Shown here: positions 34,286-42,888 of the stretch, piece by piece
How positions within the stretch are numbered: the stretch's first letter is position 1
Layout of the letters: the number at the start of each line of letters is the position of its first letter
From: Citrobacter farmeri
Lineage (GTDB): Bacteria > Pseudomonadota > Gammaproteobacteria > Enterobacterales > Enterobacteriaceae
DNA: 64,000 nt
Assembly: GCF_019048065.1 (NCBI RefSeq)
Contig: NZ_CP077291.1
Span: forward strand, 4,712,001-4,776,000
Reading direction: 5' to 3'
Position numbers and translations under genes: made by a program
Notes under the pieces: generated by a model
What the model was told of the DNA's origin: nothing
The model's input: only the letters and a program-made list of their open reading frames with translations
Databases searched by the model: none

Positions 34286-37084
34286 TCAGCTATAAAGAAG
34301 TTCGTAGATATAAAAATATTCCGCATCCGATAAACGGATGGCATAGGCCTCTTCAATGGGCAGAAACGCAGATTTAATGACACTAAACGCGCGGGGATCG
34401 AGATTCGGTTTGTTTTCCAGCGCCATCTGTAACGGTTTACGGTTGATCACGATACGCTCAACCATGCAACAGCAGTGGATCAGGAAGCGTAGTGTCACCT
34501 GGCGACTCGGTTTCAGAGAAAGCGTGGTCGTCAGATGGTTAAGTACACCCTCCATCTCCTTCAGAATGCGCTGCGGATTGAGCACCGAAATATGGTTAAT
34601 GATGCTCTCCATGGTCAGCGCGCTGATAAAGCGCATGGCGCTGCGCTCCATCTCCAGACGACGTTCGGCGCTGGAGAGATCTGGCGTCAGCAGGCTTAAC
34701 ACCAGTTCTGGCCCCTGCTCAGAGAACAGTTCTTCCAGCGAGATAAACGGAATATCCGGCAGCCCTGGCTGGAAAGTACCGACAATTCCCGCCAGCCGCT
34801 CATTGGCATTCAACGCCTGCTGGACACGTTCGAGGCTGCGCACGTCGTTGTAATCGAGGATCACCATTCGCGTGTCCTGCGACATCAGTTCGCCAAAGCT
34901 CTCCTCAAGCACTTTTTTAATCTTTTCCGCCGTCCCCATGCCGGTAATACAGGAGACGACCAGCACTTTGCCGCCGTTTTCCTGCTGCGGGGTACACAGC
35001 TGACAGGGGATGTTTTTGCTCTGCATGAGCGCCGCAAGCTGGGGTAAATCGCTGGTTTCGTAGCTTAAATCCAGACCGACCTCCAGCAGACTGGTCAGCG
35101 TAATGTTGGGCATTAACAGCACGTCTATCTGAAATAACTTGCTGATCGTACTGCCGAAATGCACCAGAGAACCAATGTCGACCATCAGGATCAGCCGCTG
35201 ATAGCGTTGGGTCTGAATAATCTGGGTCAGCGTCTCCAGCGTGTCATGCACCGACTGCTCAAACGGCATGTCGACCGCGCTGAACAGATCGCGTTCCAGT
35301 ACACGGTTAACGTACTGCGCCATACTGGTCGCGGTGGTTGCGCCGTGCGCGACGAGGATCACCCCGCAGTCCGGGCTGGCATCAATGCGCTGGCGGTAGT
35401 GACGACACTCTTTCAGGAACAGACACAGCCAGACCACTTCCGTCGCCGGGCACTGAATATGCAGCAGCTCATTGATTTTCCGACACAGCAGCGTGGCATT
35501 ATCGTATTCGTCTTTACAGCGGTCGAGGATCAGGCTGGAAGAATAGAGTTGCGGAATCAGCCCGCGCTGGACATAGCCAATCAGCGCCAGGAAATGTTTG
35601 CGCAGCGGATTCACCAGATTTTCCGGCAGCGTAAAGCCCAGCACCTGCTCCACGCAGCCGATCAGCAGCGTCACGCGTTCTTCAATTTGATCGCCATAGC
35701 GCGGCGGATGCGCCACGCTATCACGGCTGTAGAGGCCATATTCGAAGATTGAACTGAGCTTGTTTTTCAGGATGGCCAGCGTTTCCGCCGGCGGGACATT
35801 ACTGTTGCGCAGATTGACATATTCACGGGTCAGGAAGCTGTAAAAGAGATCGCTCTCTTCGATTTCCGCCCCGGTCGCCAGTGAGGTTTTCAGCGCTGGC
35901 AACGTACGCGCATCAATGTTCAGCCGCTCTTTTCCTTCAAACAGCGCGTCGACCAACAAACGTTGTTCCGGCGTGGCATGGAACGGTATCTCCGCCAGTC
36001 GTTTATCCAGTTGTAGGGTGTCGTTATGTTCCGTCATCCCCGACGCCCACGCCTGGGCGCACAGGAACTGGATATCGCTCTTCAACTGACCAATGTTACC
36101 CTCCAGCGGTTTGTTCAACAGCCAGAGCAACAGCGTCTTGTCGATGCTGACCGTGCGCTCGATTTTGCGACTTTCACGCTGCAAAAAACCAACGATCAGC
36201 TCTACCTGTTCCTCAATCGATCGCTGACGGATTCCCGGCAAGTCGATGCTCACCTGAATTCGTCGCTGGAACGTACGCAACAGCGATGAACTCACCGGTT
36301 CCGTGGTCGCGCAAATCAGACGAACCGAGATTGGACGCGCCGTGGCGCTGGATCCCAGCGGACGGTACTCCCCCTTATCAAGAATGGAGAACAGTTTTTC
36401 CTGTCCTTCGTACGGCAGGCGGTGTACTTCGTCGAGCAGCAAATAACCGCCGTCCGCCTGTTCGACCAGACCGGGTTTATTCTCGTTTGCGCCGGTAAAT
36501 GCCCCCTGACGATGGCCAAACAGGTGCGAAGAAAGCAGTTCCGGGTTATGGGCGTACTCTGCGCAGTTAAAGTAGACCAACGGCGGCGGAGAACCGGCGG
36601 CTTGTTCGCAGGCAAAGCGGTGCATCAGCTCGGCAAAAAAGGTTTTCCCCACGCCGGACGGACCGGTCAGCAGCACATGTAGGCCCTGTGGATAGAGCAC
36701 GGCGGCACGGCCTTTTTCAACCGCGTCACGCAGGCTGCGATCGTAGCCAATCAGGCCGGTGAAAGGATCGTCACCGCCCGTATTTTCCGCTTGCGGAAGC
36801 AGGTCGGCCACCGAGCGCACCTCGCGCTCGCTACTCTCCAGTTTGCGCCCCAGCAACGTCTCCAGCGTCTGTCTGTGCAGGAAAAACACCGGACGTCCCC
36901 GGCTTTTTATCGCCAGACCATCGTTCCACAGCTGATTGAGATCTTTACTGACCGAGTTGCGCGCCAGCCCCAGGTTAAAGCCAATCGCCTCCGCCGTGAA
37001 TGCCGTCTCCTGCGCCAAATCGGCACGATCCAGCCCACGCGTCAGCCTTTCAAGCTCTCCCAGTACGATCTCAATCCGTCTCAT
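34286..37084 (-). CDS. dgaR: DgaR, LevR-type sigma-54-dependent activator with PTS domains
   Basis: A 932-residue LevR-family activator. In order: an N-terminal winged HTH (about residues 25-70), the AAA+ sigma-54 interaction domain with Walker A GPSGVGKT (141-148) and GAFTGA (194-199), a PRD-type region, a mannose-EIIA-like domain (VILVAHGATTATSMA), a Gat-EIIB-like domain (VVSCITGMGTAEKIKKVLEESF), and a C-terminal PRD with phosphorylatable histidines. Phosphorylation by HPr and DgaB should set activity according to substrate supply. It activates the adjacent sigma-54 promoter. Full length and apparently intact. Confidence 0.92.
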   Translation of the reverse strand: MRRIEIVLGELERLTRGLDRADLAQETAFTAEAIGFNLGLARNSVSKDLNQLWNDGLAIKSRGRPVFFLHRQTLETLLGRKLESSEREVRSVADLLPQAENTGGDDPFTGLIGYDRSLRDAVEKGRAAVLYPQGLHVLLTGPSGVGKTFFAELMHRFACEQAAGSPPPLVYFNCAEYAHNPELLSSHLFGHRQGAFTGANENKPGLVEQADGGYLLLDEVHRLPYEGQEKLFSILDKGEYRPLGSSATARPISVRLICATTEPVSSSLLRTFQRRIQVSIDLPGIRQRSIEEQVELIVGFLQRESRKIERTVSIDKTLLLWLLNKPLEGNIGQLKSDIQFLCAQAWASGMTEHNDTLQLDKRLAEIPFHATPEQRLLVDALFEGKERLNIDARTLPALKTSLATGAEIEESDLFYSFLTREYVNLRNSNVPPAETLAILKNKLSSIFEYGLYSRDSVAHPPRYGDQIEERVTLLIGCVEQVLGFTLPENLVNPLRKHFLALIGYVQRGLIPQLYSSSLILDRCKDEYDNATLLCRKINELLHIQCPATEVVWLCLFLKECRHYRQRIDASPDCGVILVAHGATTATSMAQYVNRVLERDLFSAVDMPFEQSVHDTLETLTQIIQTQRYQRLILMVDIGSLVHFGSTISKLFQIDVLLMPNITLTSLLEVGLDLSYETSDLPQLAALMQSKNIPCQLCTPQQENGGKVLVVSCITGMGTAEKIKKVLEESFGELMSQDTRMVILDYNDVRSLERVQQALNANERLAGIVGTFQPGLPDIPFISLEELFSEQGPELVLSLLTPDLSSAERRLEMERSAMRFISALTMESIINHISVLNPQRILKEMEGVLNHLTTTLSLKPSRQVTLRFLIHCCCMVERIVINRKPLQMALENKPNLDPRAFSVIKSAFLPIEEAYAIRLSDAEYFYIYELLYS

Positions 37085-37187
37085 CTCTTTACCGCTTAAG
37101 AATTAAATGATTGTTCAGAACATACACTATTCTGCTATGCAAGAAAGTGAATCGACGTCCAGACGTCATAGTGAATCCGTCCGGTCA

Positions 37188-37604
37188 TCAAAATGTTTTC
37201 GATAAATAATGCCTGGCGGCCCCTTTTTCCGGGAAGTCATCGAGGGTCAGTTGCAGTTGATAACCGTTCTTCTGATAGAACGGCAACGCCTGAAAGCTCA
37301 GGGTATCGACCAGCGCATGCAGACAACCTCTCTCACGAGCAGCGTGCTCTGCGGCCTGGATCAGTTGGCTGCCGTAACCGCCTTTACGCAGGGATTCATG
37401 CATCCATAAAAAATCAATGCTCAGCCATTCCCCTTTAATTTTGCCAATCAGCCCGCCGCGGATTTTCTGTTGCTCGTCACGCCAGTACACCGCCAGAACG
37501 CCAAAATTTCTCGTTTTCAGGAACTGGAAATTGTAGGCACGCAACCCGGTGAGCAGTGCGTTTTGATCGTCTTCGGTAACGGTATCGGTAATCTGTATCT
37601 GCAT
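37188..37604 (-). CDS. GNAT-family N-acetyltransferase
   Basis: A 138-residue acetyltransferase. The acetyl-CoA motif is [21 protein letters not shown] (about residues 67-87) and the substrate strand [23 protein letters not shown]. The N-terminus has [31 protein letters not shown]. Similar GNAT proteins are common next to catabolic operons and have no known substrate. Monocistronic, with AGGAGG six bases before the ATG on the minus strand. Separated from dgaR by about 100 bp, so probably not part of that unit. Confidence 0.83.
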   Translation of the reverse strand: MQIQITDTVTEDDQNALLTGLRAYNFQFLKTRNFGVLAVYWRDEQQKIRGGLIGKIKGEWLSIDFLWMHESLRKGGYGSQLIQAAEHAARERGCLHALVDTLSFQALPFYQKNGYQLQLTLDDFPEKGAARHYLSKTF

Positions 37605-37733
37605 TCTATCCTCCTGAAAAATTAAAACTTTCGGCTGAAGCTTTTTCCAACTTTAGTACGGGCTGCTGAGGGAGTCGTACACCGTCTACACTTACTCTTG
37701 AAATGATGCGCATCGACTACAAGGATTATTACC

Positions 37734-38027
37734 ATGAAACGAGCCGTTTTACCGATCATTGCTACCCTTTTATTACTGCCAGCTCTGGCACAGGCCGACT
37801 CGCCTTACGGCGCACTGCAGACCGCGCACGAGAAAAATACGATACTCAAGGACCTACGCAAGATCTGTACGCCGCAAGGTTCACCTTCTGACGAGGCGTG
37901 GGAAAAAACGATCATGGCGAATGAAGGAAATCAGCAGCACATCCGCGAGGCGGCGTTAGCAATGGAAAGGAATAATCAGAGTAACTACTGGGAAGCGCTC
38001 GGCAAAGTGGAATGCCCGGACATGTAA
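37734..38027 (+). CDS. yicS: Small exported protein YicS
   Basis: A 97-residue protein with a clear signal peptide (MKRAVLPIIATLLLLPALAQA, cleavage before DSPYG) and a mature helical part containing two cysteines (IC and EC) that could form a periplasmic disulfide. It matches E. coli YicS in size, in the segment NTILKDLRKICTPQG, and in the C-terminal LGKVECPDM as I recall. Function unknown. Its position between nlpA and nepI is also the E. coli order, though here two catabolic operons are inserted on either side. Confidence 0.88.
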   Translation: MKRAVLPIIATLLLLPALAQADSPYGALQTAHEKNTILKDLRKICTPQGSPSDEAWEKTIMANEGNQQHIREAALAMERNNQSNYWEALGKVECPDM

Positions 38028-38049
38028 GCGTGAAGCCCGCGCTTCACGC
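38028..38049. terminator. Hairpin between convergent yicS and lacI-type gene
   Basis: GCGTGAAGC (38028-38036), loop CCGC, GCTTCACGC (38041-38049): a perfect 9-bp stem starting right after the yicS stop. No T-run on either side. Confidence 0.5.
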
Positions 38050-38062
38050 CCGATAATGAACT

Positions 38063-39019
38063 TTACCGCTGGCGAATATCCGGGATGATTAAGTCGCCGC
38101 GCAACACATACGATCCCAACATACTTTGCGTTTTTTCATTCAACCAACTGACTATCCGCGCCGCCATCGCATCCATGGAGTATTCGATTGCCGGGATGGT
38201 CGGGATCCCCGGAAGATGTAGCGAACCGGCAAGGCTGAAGATCATAATGTCTTCAGGAACCGACTTATTAAACGCCTGCAATTGCGGGATCACCCGCTGA
38301 GCCTGCTGCTCATCCGCCACCAGCAGCGCGTTAAAGTTAAGCGTGGAGGCGTTATTTAACAGCTCTTGCAACGCCACCGAAGAAGACGTCGCTTCCATAA
38401 AGACCAGGTTGCGATTAAAGGGCAGGAAATTCTTCTCCAGCGCATGTTTGTAACCGAGCAACACCTGTTCGGAAAACCCCATGCCTTCAGGATGGATGAG
38501 AGCAATTTGCCGACGATTTTGGCTAATCAGGTAGTTACAGGCCGTTTCGGTGGCAAAGGCATGGTCAAACTGAATACTGGTCACATCATCGCCCGCTTCC
38601 AGACAGTCCACCAGAATGACGTTTTCCTGGCTGATATTCAGCGGGAAGCGCGCACCAATAATCAGTACGTCGTCGCACAAGCCGCAGCTTAATTCATCGA
38701 GGGCGCTCATCACTTCCGCTTTGGTGTTGGCAAAACGAAGCAACAAATGTTTCTGATGCTGGCTCAAGTGCTTTTCCAGCGCGTAAAGGTAGCCCGTCGT
38801 CTGGTTGATGTTGTCCTGCGCACAAATTACGCCTATGCAACCGGTGCTCTGACTGAGCAGTGACTGGGCAATCACATTCGGACGATAGTTCAGCTCATCC
38901 ACCGCCTTTAACACGGCAAGGCGACTGGCTTCCTTCACGCCACGCGATCCGCTCAACACGCGCGACACCGTGGCTTTAGACACGCCAGCCAAACGCGATA
39001 CATCGTTGATAGTAGACAT
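38063..39019 (-). CDS. LacI-family repressor of the beta-glucoside operon
   Basis: A 318-residue LacI/GalR-type regulator. The HTH and hinge are at the N-terminus (TINDVSRLAGVSKATVSRVLSGSRGVKEASR ... LNYRPNVIAQSLLS), followed by a periplasmic-binding-type core (about residues 60-318). I chose 39019, the second of two adjacent ATGs, as AGGGGA is then 5 bases upstream. Divergent from a PTS/phospho-beta-glucosidase operon. GGAAACCG-type palindromes lie next to both promoters, implying repression of the operon and autoregulation. Confidence 0.9.
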   Translation of the reverse strand: MSTINDVSRLAGVSKATVSRVLSGSRGVKEASRLAVLKAVDELNYRPNVIAQSLLSQSTGCIGVICAQDNINQTTGYLYALEKHLSQHQKHLLLRFANTKAEVMSALDELSCGLCDDVLIIGARFPLNISQENVILVDCLEAGDDVTSIQFDHAFATETACNYLISQNRRQIALIHPEGMGFSEQVLLGYKHALEKNFLPFNRNLVFMEATSSSVALQELLNNASTLNFNALLVADEQQAQRVIPQLQAFNKSVPEDIMIFSLAGSLHLPGIPTIPAIEYSMDAMAARIVSWLNEKTQSMLGSYVLRGDLIIPDIRQR

Positions 39020-39117
39020 CATTCTCCCCTGACAGAGCCTGCCTGGCTCCTTTAATCCTGAATTTAACACTGGCTCAAATATTCACCATCTGCAGTATAG
39101 CCGTTTCCTTTTTTCAT

Positions 39118-39132
39118 GGAAACCGATTTTCC
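39118..39132. promoter_or_regulatory. Repressor operator near the lacI-type gene promoter
   Basis: GGAAACCGATTTTCC resembles the perfect palindrome at 39243-39256. Half-sites CCGTTTCC flank it at 39101-39108 and 39131-39138. It lies about 100 bp upstream of the repressor start, suggesting autoregulation. Confidence 0.6.
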
Positions 39133-39208
39133 GTTTCCACTCAAAAAGCGTGAAATAGCGACAAAACCGTGAGCTAAATCCAAATAATTAGCCTTATAAG
39201 AATAAGAT

Positions 39209-39263
39209 CTTGACGGTTGTCACAGTTCCGTTTGCTTCGTATGGAAACCGGTTTCCGTATGAT
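39209..39263 (+). promoter_or_regulatory. Promoter/operator of the beta-glucoside PTS operon
   Basis: GGAAACCGGTTTCC (39243-39256) is a perfect 14-bp palindrome with the central CG pair typical of LacI-family operators. It abuts a good -10, TATGAT (39258-39263), with no good -35. CTTGACGGTTGTCACA (39209-39224) resembles a CRP site with one strong half (TCACA). Repressor bound here would block RNA polymerase; CRP dependence is inferred. Confidence 0.7.
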
Positions 39264-39311
39264 ATCAAATCAGACTCGCAATAAGTTTTTACATTTTGAG
39301 GATGGTTAATA

Positions 39312-39626
39312 ATGTTCAGGATTATGTTGTGTTGCTCTGCAGGGATGTCCACCAGTCTGCTGGTTCGTAAAATGGTCGAAGCCGCAGAAGAGCGGAAGCT
39401 GCCAGTACAAATTGATGCATATGGCGTTTCCGAATTTGACATTCAGTTTCCAAACTACCAGGTGGTGTTACTTGGCCCCCAGGTAAAATACATGCTTAAC
39501 ACGCTCTCAGAGAAGGCTGCCACCCAAAACATCCCCGTAAAAGCCATTGATATGCAGGATTACGGAATGCAACGCGGTGACAAGGTGCTGGATTTTGCTC
39601 TGTCGCTGATTGAAGCGGCACATTAG
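39312..39626 (+). CDS. PTS lactose/cellobiose-family EIIB component
   Basis: A 104-residue EIIB. The phospho-acceptor is a Cys in the N-terminal loop IMLCCSAGMSTSLLVRKM (Cys7 or Cys8; the family pattern LxCxxGxSTS points to Cys8). The rest (VVLLGPQVKYMLNTLSEKA) fits ChbB/CelA-type proteins. First gene of a five-gene operon for uptake and cleavage of beta-glucosides. GAGG lies about 10 bases before the ATG. Related to E. coli ChbB but belongs to a different operon, so no symbol is given. Confidence 0.88.
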   Translation: MFRIMLCCSAGMSTSLLVRKMVEAAEERKLPVQIDAYGVSEFDIQFPNYQVVLLGPQVKYMLNTLSEKAATQNIPVKAIDMQDYGMQRGDKVLDFALSLIEAAH

Positions 39627-39638
39627 AAAGGTGTCATT

Positions 39639-40970
39639 ATGAGTTCGTTATATCAGTCAATGGTTGCTGTCATAGAACAATCCATCACGCCTCTTGCCGG
39701 TAAACTGGGCCAGCAGAAATATGTGATTGCGATTCGTGATGGTTTTACCGCGGCGCTGCCGTTTATGATCATCGGCTCGTTCATGCTGGTGTTTATTTTT
39801 CCGCCATTCTCTGCCGAAACCACCAATAGTTTTGCCCGTGGCTGGCTCGATTTTTCCGCCACATACCGTGAACAGCTGATGCTGCCGTTTAACCTCAGCA
39901 TGGGCGTTATGACGTTCTTCATCTCCGTGGGAATTGGCGCCAGTCTGGGGCGTCAGTTTAATCTCGATCCGATTATGTCCGGCCTGCTGGCGTTTATGGC
40001 CTTTTTGCTCGTCGCCGCGCCGTATGCCGACGGGAAAATCTCCACGCAGTACCTTTCCGGTCAGGGGATCTTTACCGCGCTGATCACCGCCATCTATTCC
40101 ACCCGCGTCTATGCATGGTTGAAGCAGCACAACATCACGATCCGTCTGCCGAAAGAGGTCCCGACCGGCGTCGCCCGTTCGTTTGAAATCCTCATTCCGG
40201 TTCTGGTGGTCATTGCGACACTTCATCCGCTAAACCTGTTTATTGAAGCGCAGACCGGAATGATTATTCCGCAGGCGATTATGCACCTGCTGGCACCGCT
40301 GGTTTCAGCCTCTGATTCCCTGCCGGCAATCCTGCTTTCGGTTCTGATGTGCCAGATTTTCTGGTTTGCCGGTATCCACGGCTCACTGATCGTCACGGGC
40401 ATTATGAACCCGTTCTGGATGGCAAACCTGTCGGCAAACCAGGCTGCCCTTGCAGCGGGTGTCGCATTGCCGCATGTTTATCTGCAAGGTTTCTGGGATC
40501 ACTACCTGCTGATCGGCGGTGTGGGCTCGACTTTACCGCTGGCCTTCCTGCTGCTGCGCAGTCGCGTTACCCATCTGCGGACTATTGGCAAAATGGGGAT
40601 TGTCCCTAGCTTCTTCAACATTAATGAGCCTATTCTGTTCGGTGCGCCGATCATCATGAACCCGATGCTGTTTATCCCGTTCGTCTTCGTGCCCATGATC
40701 AACGCCGTACTGGCTTACACAGCGACCCGTCTGGGCTGGCTGGATCAGGTGGTGTCACTGACACCGTGGACCACGCCCGCACCGATTGGCGCATCGTGGG
40801 CGGCAAACTGGGCTTTTAGTCCGGTGGTGATGTGCCTGATCTGCATGGTGATGTCAGCGTTGATTTACCTCCCGTTCCTGCGTGCTTACGAACGTTCCCT
40901 GATGAAAACAGAAGAGCAAAAAGCCCAGGATGCCGTCTCCGTGGCGAACGCTGCCCGTAGCAACTCATAA
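39639..40970 (+). CDS. PTS lactose/cellobiose-family EIIC permease
   Basis: A 443-residue membrane EIIC with about ten helices. Recognisable features are FTAALPFMIIGSFMLVFIFPP, SVLMCQIFWFAGIHGSLIVTGIMNPFW (with the family FWFxGIHG motif) and FFNINEPILFGAPIIMNPMLFIPF (NEPxxFG substrate loop). It transports and helps phosphorylate a beta-glucoside such as cellobiose or an aryl-glucoside. AAAGG precedes the ATG, 12 bases after the EIIB stop. The phospho-glucosidase gene starts 20 bases after its stop. Confidence 0.9.
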   Translation: MSSLYQSMVAVIEQSITPLAGKLGQQKYVIAIRDGFTAALPFMIIGSFMLVFIFPPFSAETTNSFARGWLDFSATYREQLMLPFNLSMGVMTFFISVGIGASLGRQFNLDPIMSGLLAFMAFLLVAAPYADGKISTQYLSGQGIFTALITAIYSTRVYAWLKQHNITIRLPKEVPTGVARSFEILIPVLVVIATLHPLNLFIEAQTGMIIPQAIMHLLAPLVSASDSLPAILLSVLMCQIFWFAGIHGSLIVTGIMNPFWMANLSANQAALAAGVALPHVYLQGFWDHYLLIGGVGSTLPLAFLLLRSRVTHLRTIGKMGIVPSFFNINEPILFGAPIIMNPMLFIPFVFVPMINAVLAYTATRLGWLDQVVSLTPWTTPAPIGASWAANWAFSPVVMCLICMVMSALIYLPFLRAYERSLMKTEEQKAQDAVSVANAARSNS

Positions 40971-40990
40971 TGAATCAAGGAGTCAGAACA

Positions 40991-42373
40991 ATGAGATACC
41001 GTTTTCCTGAAAACTTCTGGTGGGGCAGTGCCTGCTCAGCGCTGCAAACCGAAGGGGATAGCCTGAACGGCGGCAAAAGCCAGACCACATGGGATGTGTG
41101 GTTCGACCGCCAGCCAGGTCGTTTCCATCAGGGGGTTGGCCCGGCGAACACCTCGACGTTTTATCAGCACTGGAAACAGGACATCGCGCTGTTGAAGCAG
41201 TTAAAACATAACAGCTTCCGTACCTCGCTAAGCTGGTCACGCCTGATTCCTGACGGTACGGGCGAGGTGAATCCTGAGGCGGTGGCGTTCTATAACAATG
41301 TCATTGACGAACTGCTGGCGCAGGGCATCACGCCGTTTATCACGCTGTTTCACTTCGACATGCCGATGGTGATGCAGGAAAAAGGCGGTTGGGAAAACCG
41401 TGACGTCGTGGAGGCCTTTGGCCGCTACGCGCAGACGTGTTTCAAATTGTTCGGCAACCGCGTTAAGCACTGGTTCACCTTCAATGAGCCAATTGTGCCA
41501 GTGGAAGGCGGCTATCTGTATGACTTCCATTACCCGAACGTAGTGGATTTCAGGCGTGCGGCGACCGTGGCGTATCACACCGTGCTGGCCCACTCGACGG
41601 CGGTTCGCGCTTACCGCGCGGGCAACAACGATGGGGAAATTGGCGTGGTGCTCAACCTGACGCCTTCCTATCCGCGTTCACAACATCCGGCGGATGTGAA
41701 AGCCGCGCACCATGCCGATCTGCTGTTTAATCGTAGTTTCCTCGACCCGGTGCTGAAAGGGGAATATCCGGCGGATCTGGTGGCATTGCTAAAAGAGTAC
41801 GATCAGTTGCCAGCCTGCCAACCGGGTGACGCACAGCTGATTGCCGATGGCAAAATCGACCTGCTGGGGATTAACTACTACCAGCCGCGTCGGGTGAAAT
41901 GCCGTGATACCGCAGTCAATCTGAATGCGCCTTTTATGCCGGAGTGGTTGTTTGATTACTACGAAATGCCAGGCCGCAAAATGAACCCTTATCGCGGGTG
42001 GGAAATTTATGAGCCGGGTATTTACGATATTATTACGAACCTGCGTGATAATTACGGCAACCCGCGCTGCTTTATTTCTGAAAACGGAATGGGCGTAGAA
42101 AACGAACAGCGCTTTATTCAGGATGGACAAATTAACGACAACTACCGTATTGAATTTGTTTCTGAACATCTTAAATGGCTGCATAAAGGCATTAGCGAGG
42201 GCTGCCATTGTCTTGGCTACCATATGTGGACCTTTATTGATAACTGGTCATGGCTCAACGGATATAAAAACCGCTATGGCTTTGTACAGTTAGATTTAGA
42301 CACGCAAAAACGTACGGTGAAAAAGAGCGGCGAGTGGTTCGCTAATACCGCCGAACACAATGGATTCGATTAA
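40991..42373 (+). CDS. GH1 6-phospho-beta-glucosidase
   Basis: A 460-residue GH1 enzyme that hydrolyses 6-phospho-beta-glucosides imported by the adjacent PTS. The acid/base motif WFTFNEP (about residues 164-170) and the nucleophile motif FISENGMG (about 361-368) are intact. FPENFWWGSACSALQTEG is the N-terminal signature. The start at 40991 has AAGGAG 8 bases upstream; an in-frame ATG 21 bases earlier has no such site. The variant ACSALQTEG rather than ATAANQxEG suggests a less common subgroup. Confidence 0.92.
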   Translation: MRYRFPENFWWGSACSALQTEGDSLNGGKSQTTWDVWFDRQPGRFHQGVGPANTSTFYQHWKQDIALLKQLKHNSFRTSLSWSRLIPDGTGEVNPEAVAFYNNVIDELLAQGITPFITLFHFDMPMVMQEKGGWENRDVVEAFGRYAQTCFKLFGNRVKHWFTFNEPIVPVEGGYLYDFHYPNVVDFRRAATVAYHTVLAHSTAVRAYRAGNNDGEIGVVLNLTPSYPRSQHPADVKAAHHADLLFNRSFLDPVLKGEYPADLVALLKEYDQLPACQPGDAQLIADGKIDLLGINYYQPRRVKCRDTAVNLNAPFMPEWLFDYYEMPGRKMNPYRGWEIYEPGIYDIITNLRDNYGNPRCFISENGMGVENEQRFIQDGQINDNYRIEFVSEHLKWLHKGISEGCHCLGYHMWTFIDNWSWLNGYKNRYGFVQLDLDTQKRTVKKSGEWFANTAEHNGFD

Positions 42374-42385
42374 GAGATACAGACA

Positions 42386-42688
42386 ATGATTGCATTAGAA
42401 GAAGCAGTAATGGAAATTATCGTCAATGCCGGACAGTCCCGTAGTCTGTGCTTCGAGGCGCTGCATGCCGCGCGCGCAGGCAACATTGACGAAGCGAAAA
42501 GCCTGCTTCGGGAGGCTGACGGCTACGCCCGTCAGGCTCACCACATGCAAACCAAATTGATCGAACAGGATGCCGGGGAAGCCCGGCAACCTATGACGTT
42601 AATTATGGTGCATGCGCAGGATCACTTAATGACATCGCTGTTAGCTCGCGAATTGTCAGAAGAAATTATTCACCTCTATCAACGTTAA
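42386..42688 (+). CDS. PTS lactose/cellobiose-family EIIA component
   Basis: A 100-residue EIIA made of three helices. His75 in LIMVHAQDHLMTS is the expected phosphorylation site; a typical trimer-forming Asp is in the following AQDH. N-terminal IIVNAGQSRSLCFEALHAARAGNIDEA is the family signature. It lies 12 bases after the phospho-glucosidase, so EIIB, EIIC, enzyme and EIIA form one unit. The following 200 bp are AT-rich and may carry a separate or attenuated promoter for the porin. Confidence 0.9.
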   Translation: MIALEEAVMEIIVNAGQSRSLCFEALHAARAGNIDEAKSLLREADGYARQAHHMQTKLIEQDAGEARQPMTLIMVHAQDHLMTSLLARELSEEIIHLYQR

Positions 42689-42888
42689 TTTGAATTAAAT
42701 AATAAACGGAGACGTCACTACGATTAAATAAATATTACCTGTACCTCTATATAAATAACAGATCAACTTGTTTTGGTGATTGCGAATTACACCGAGGCGG
42801 GATGGTTATTATCTTAAAATAAATTAATGCGCTCATCTATTCAGGATGCTTAATGCAAACTGAAGGATAAAACGTAAATGAGATAACC

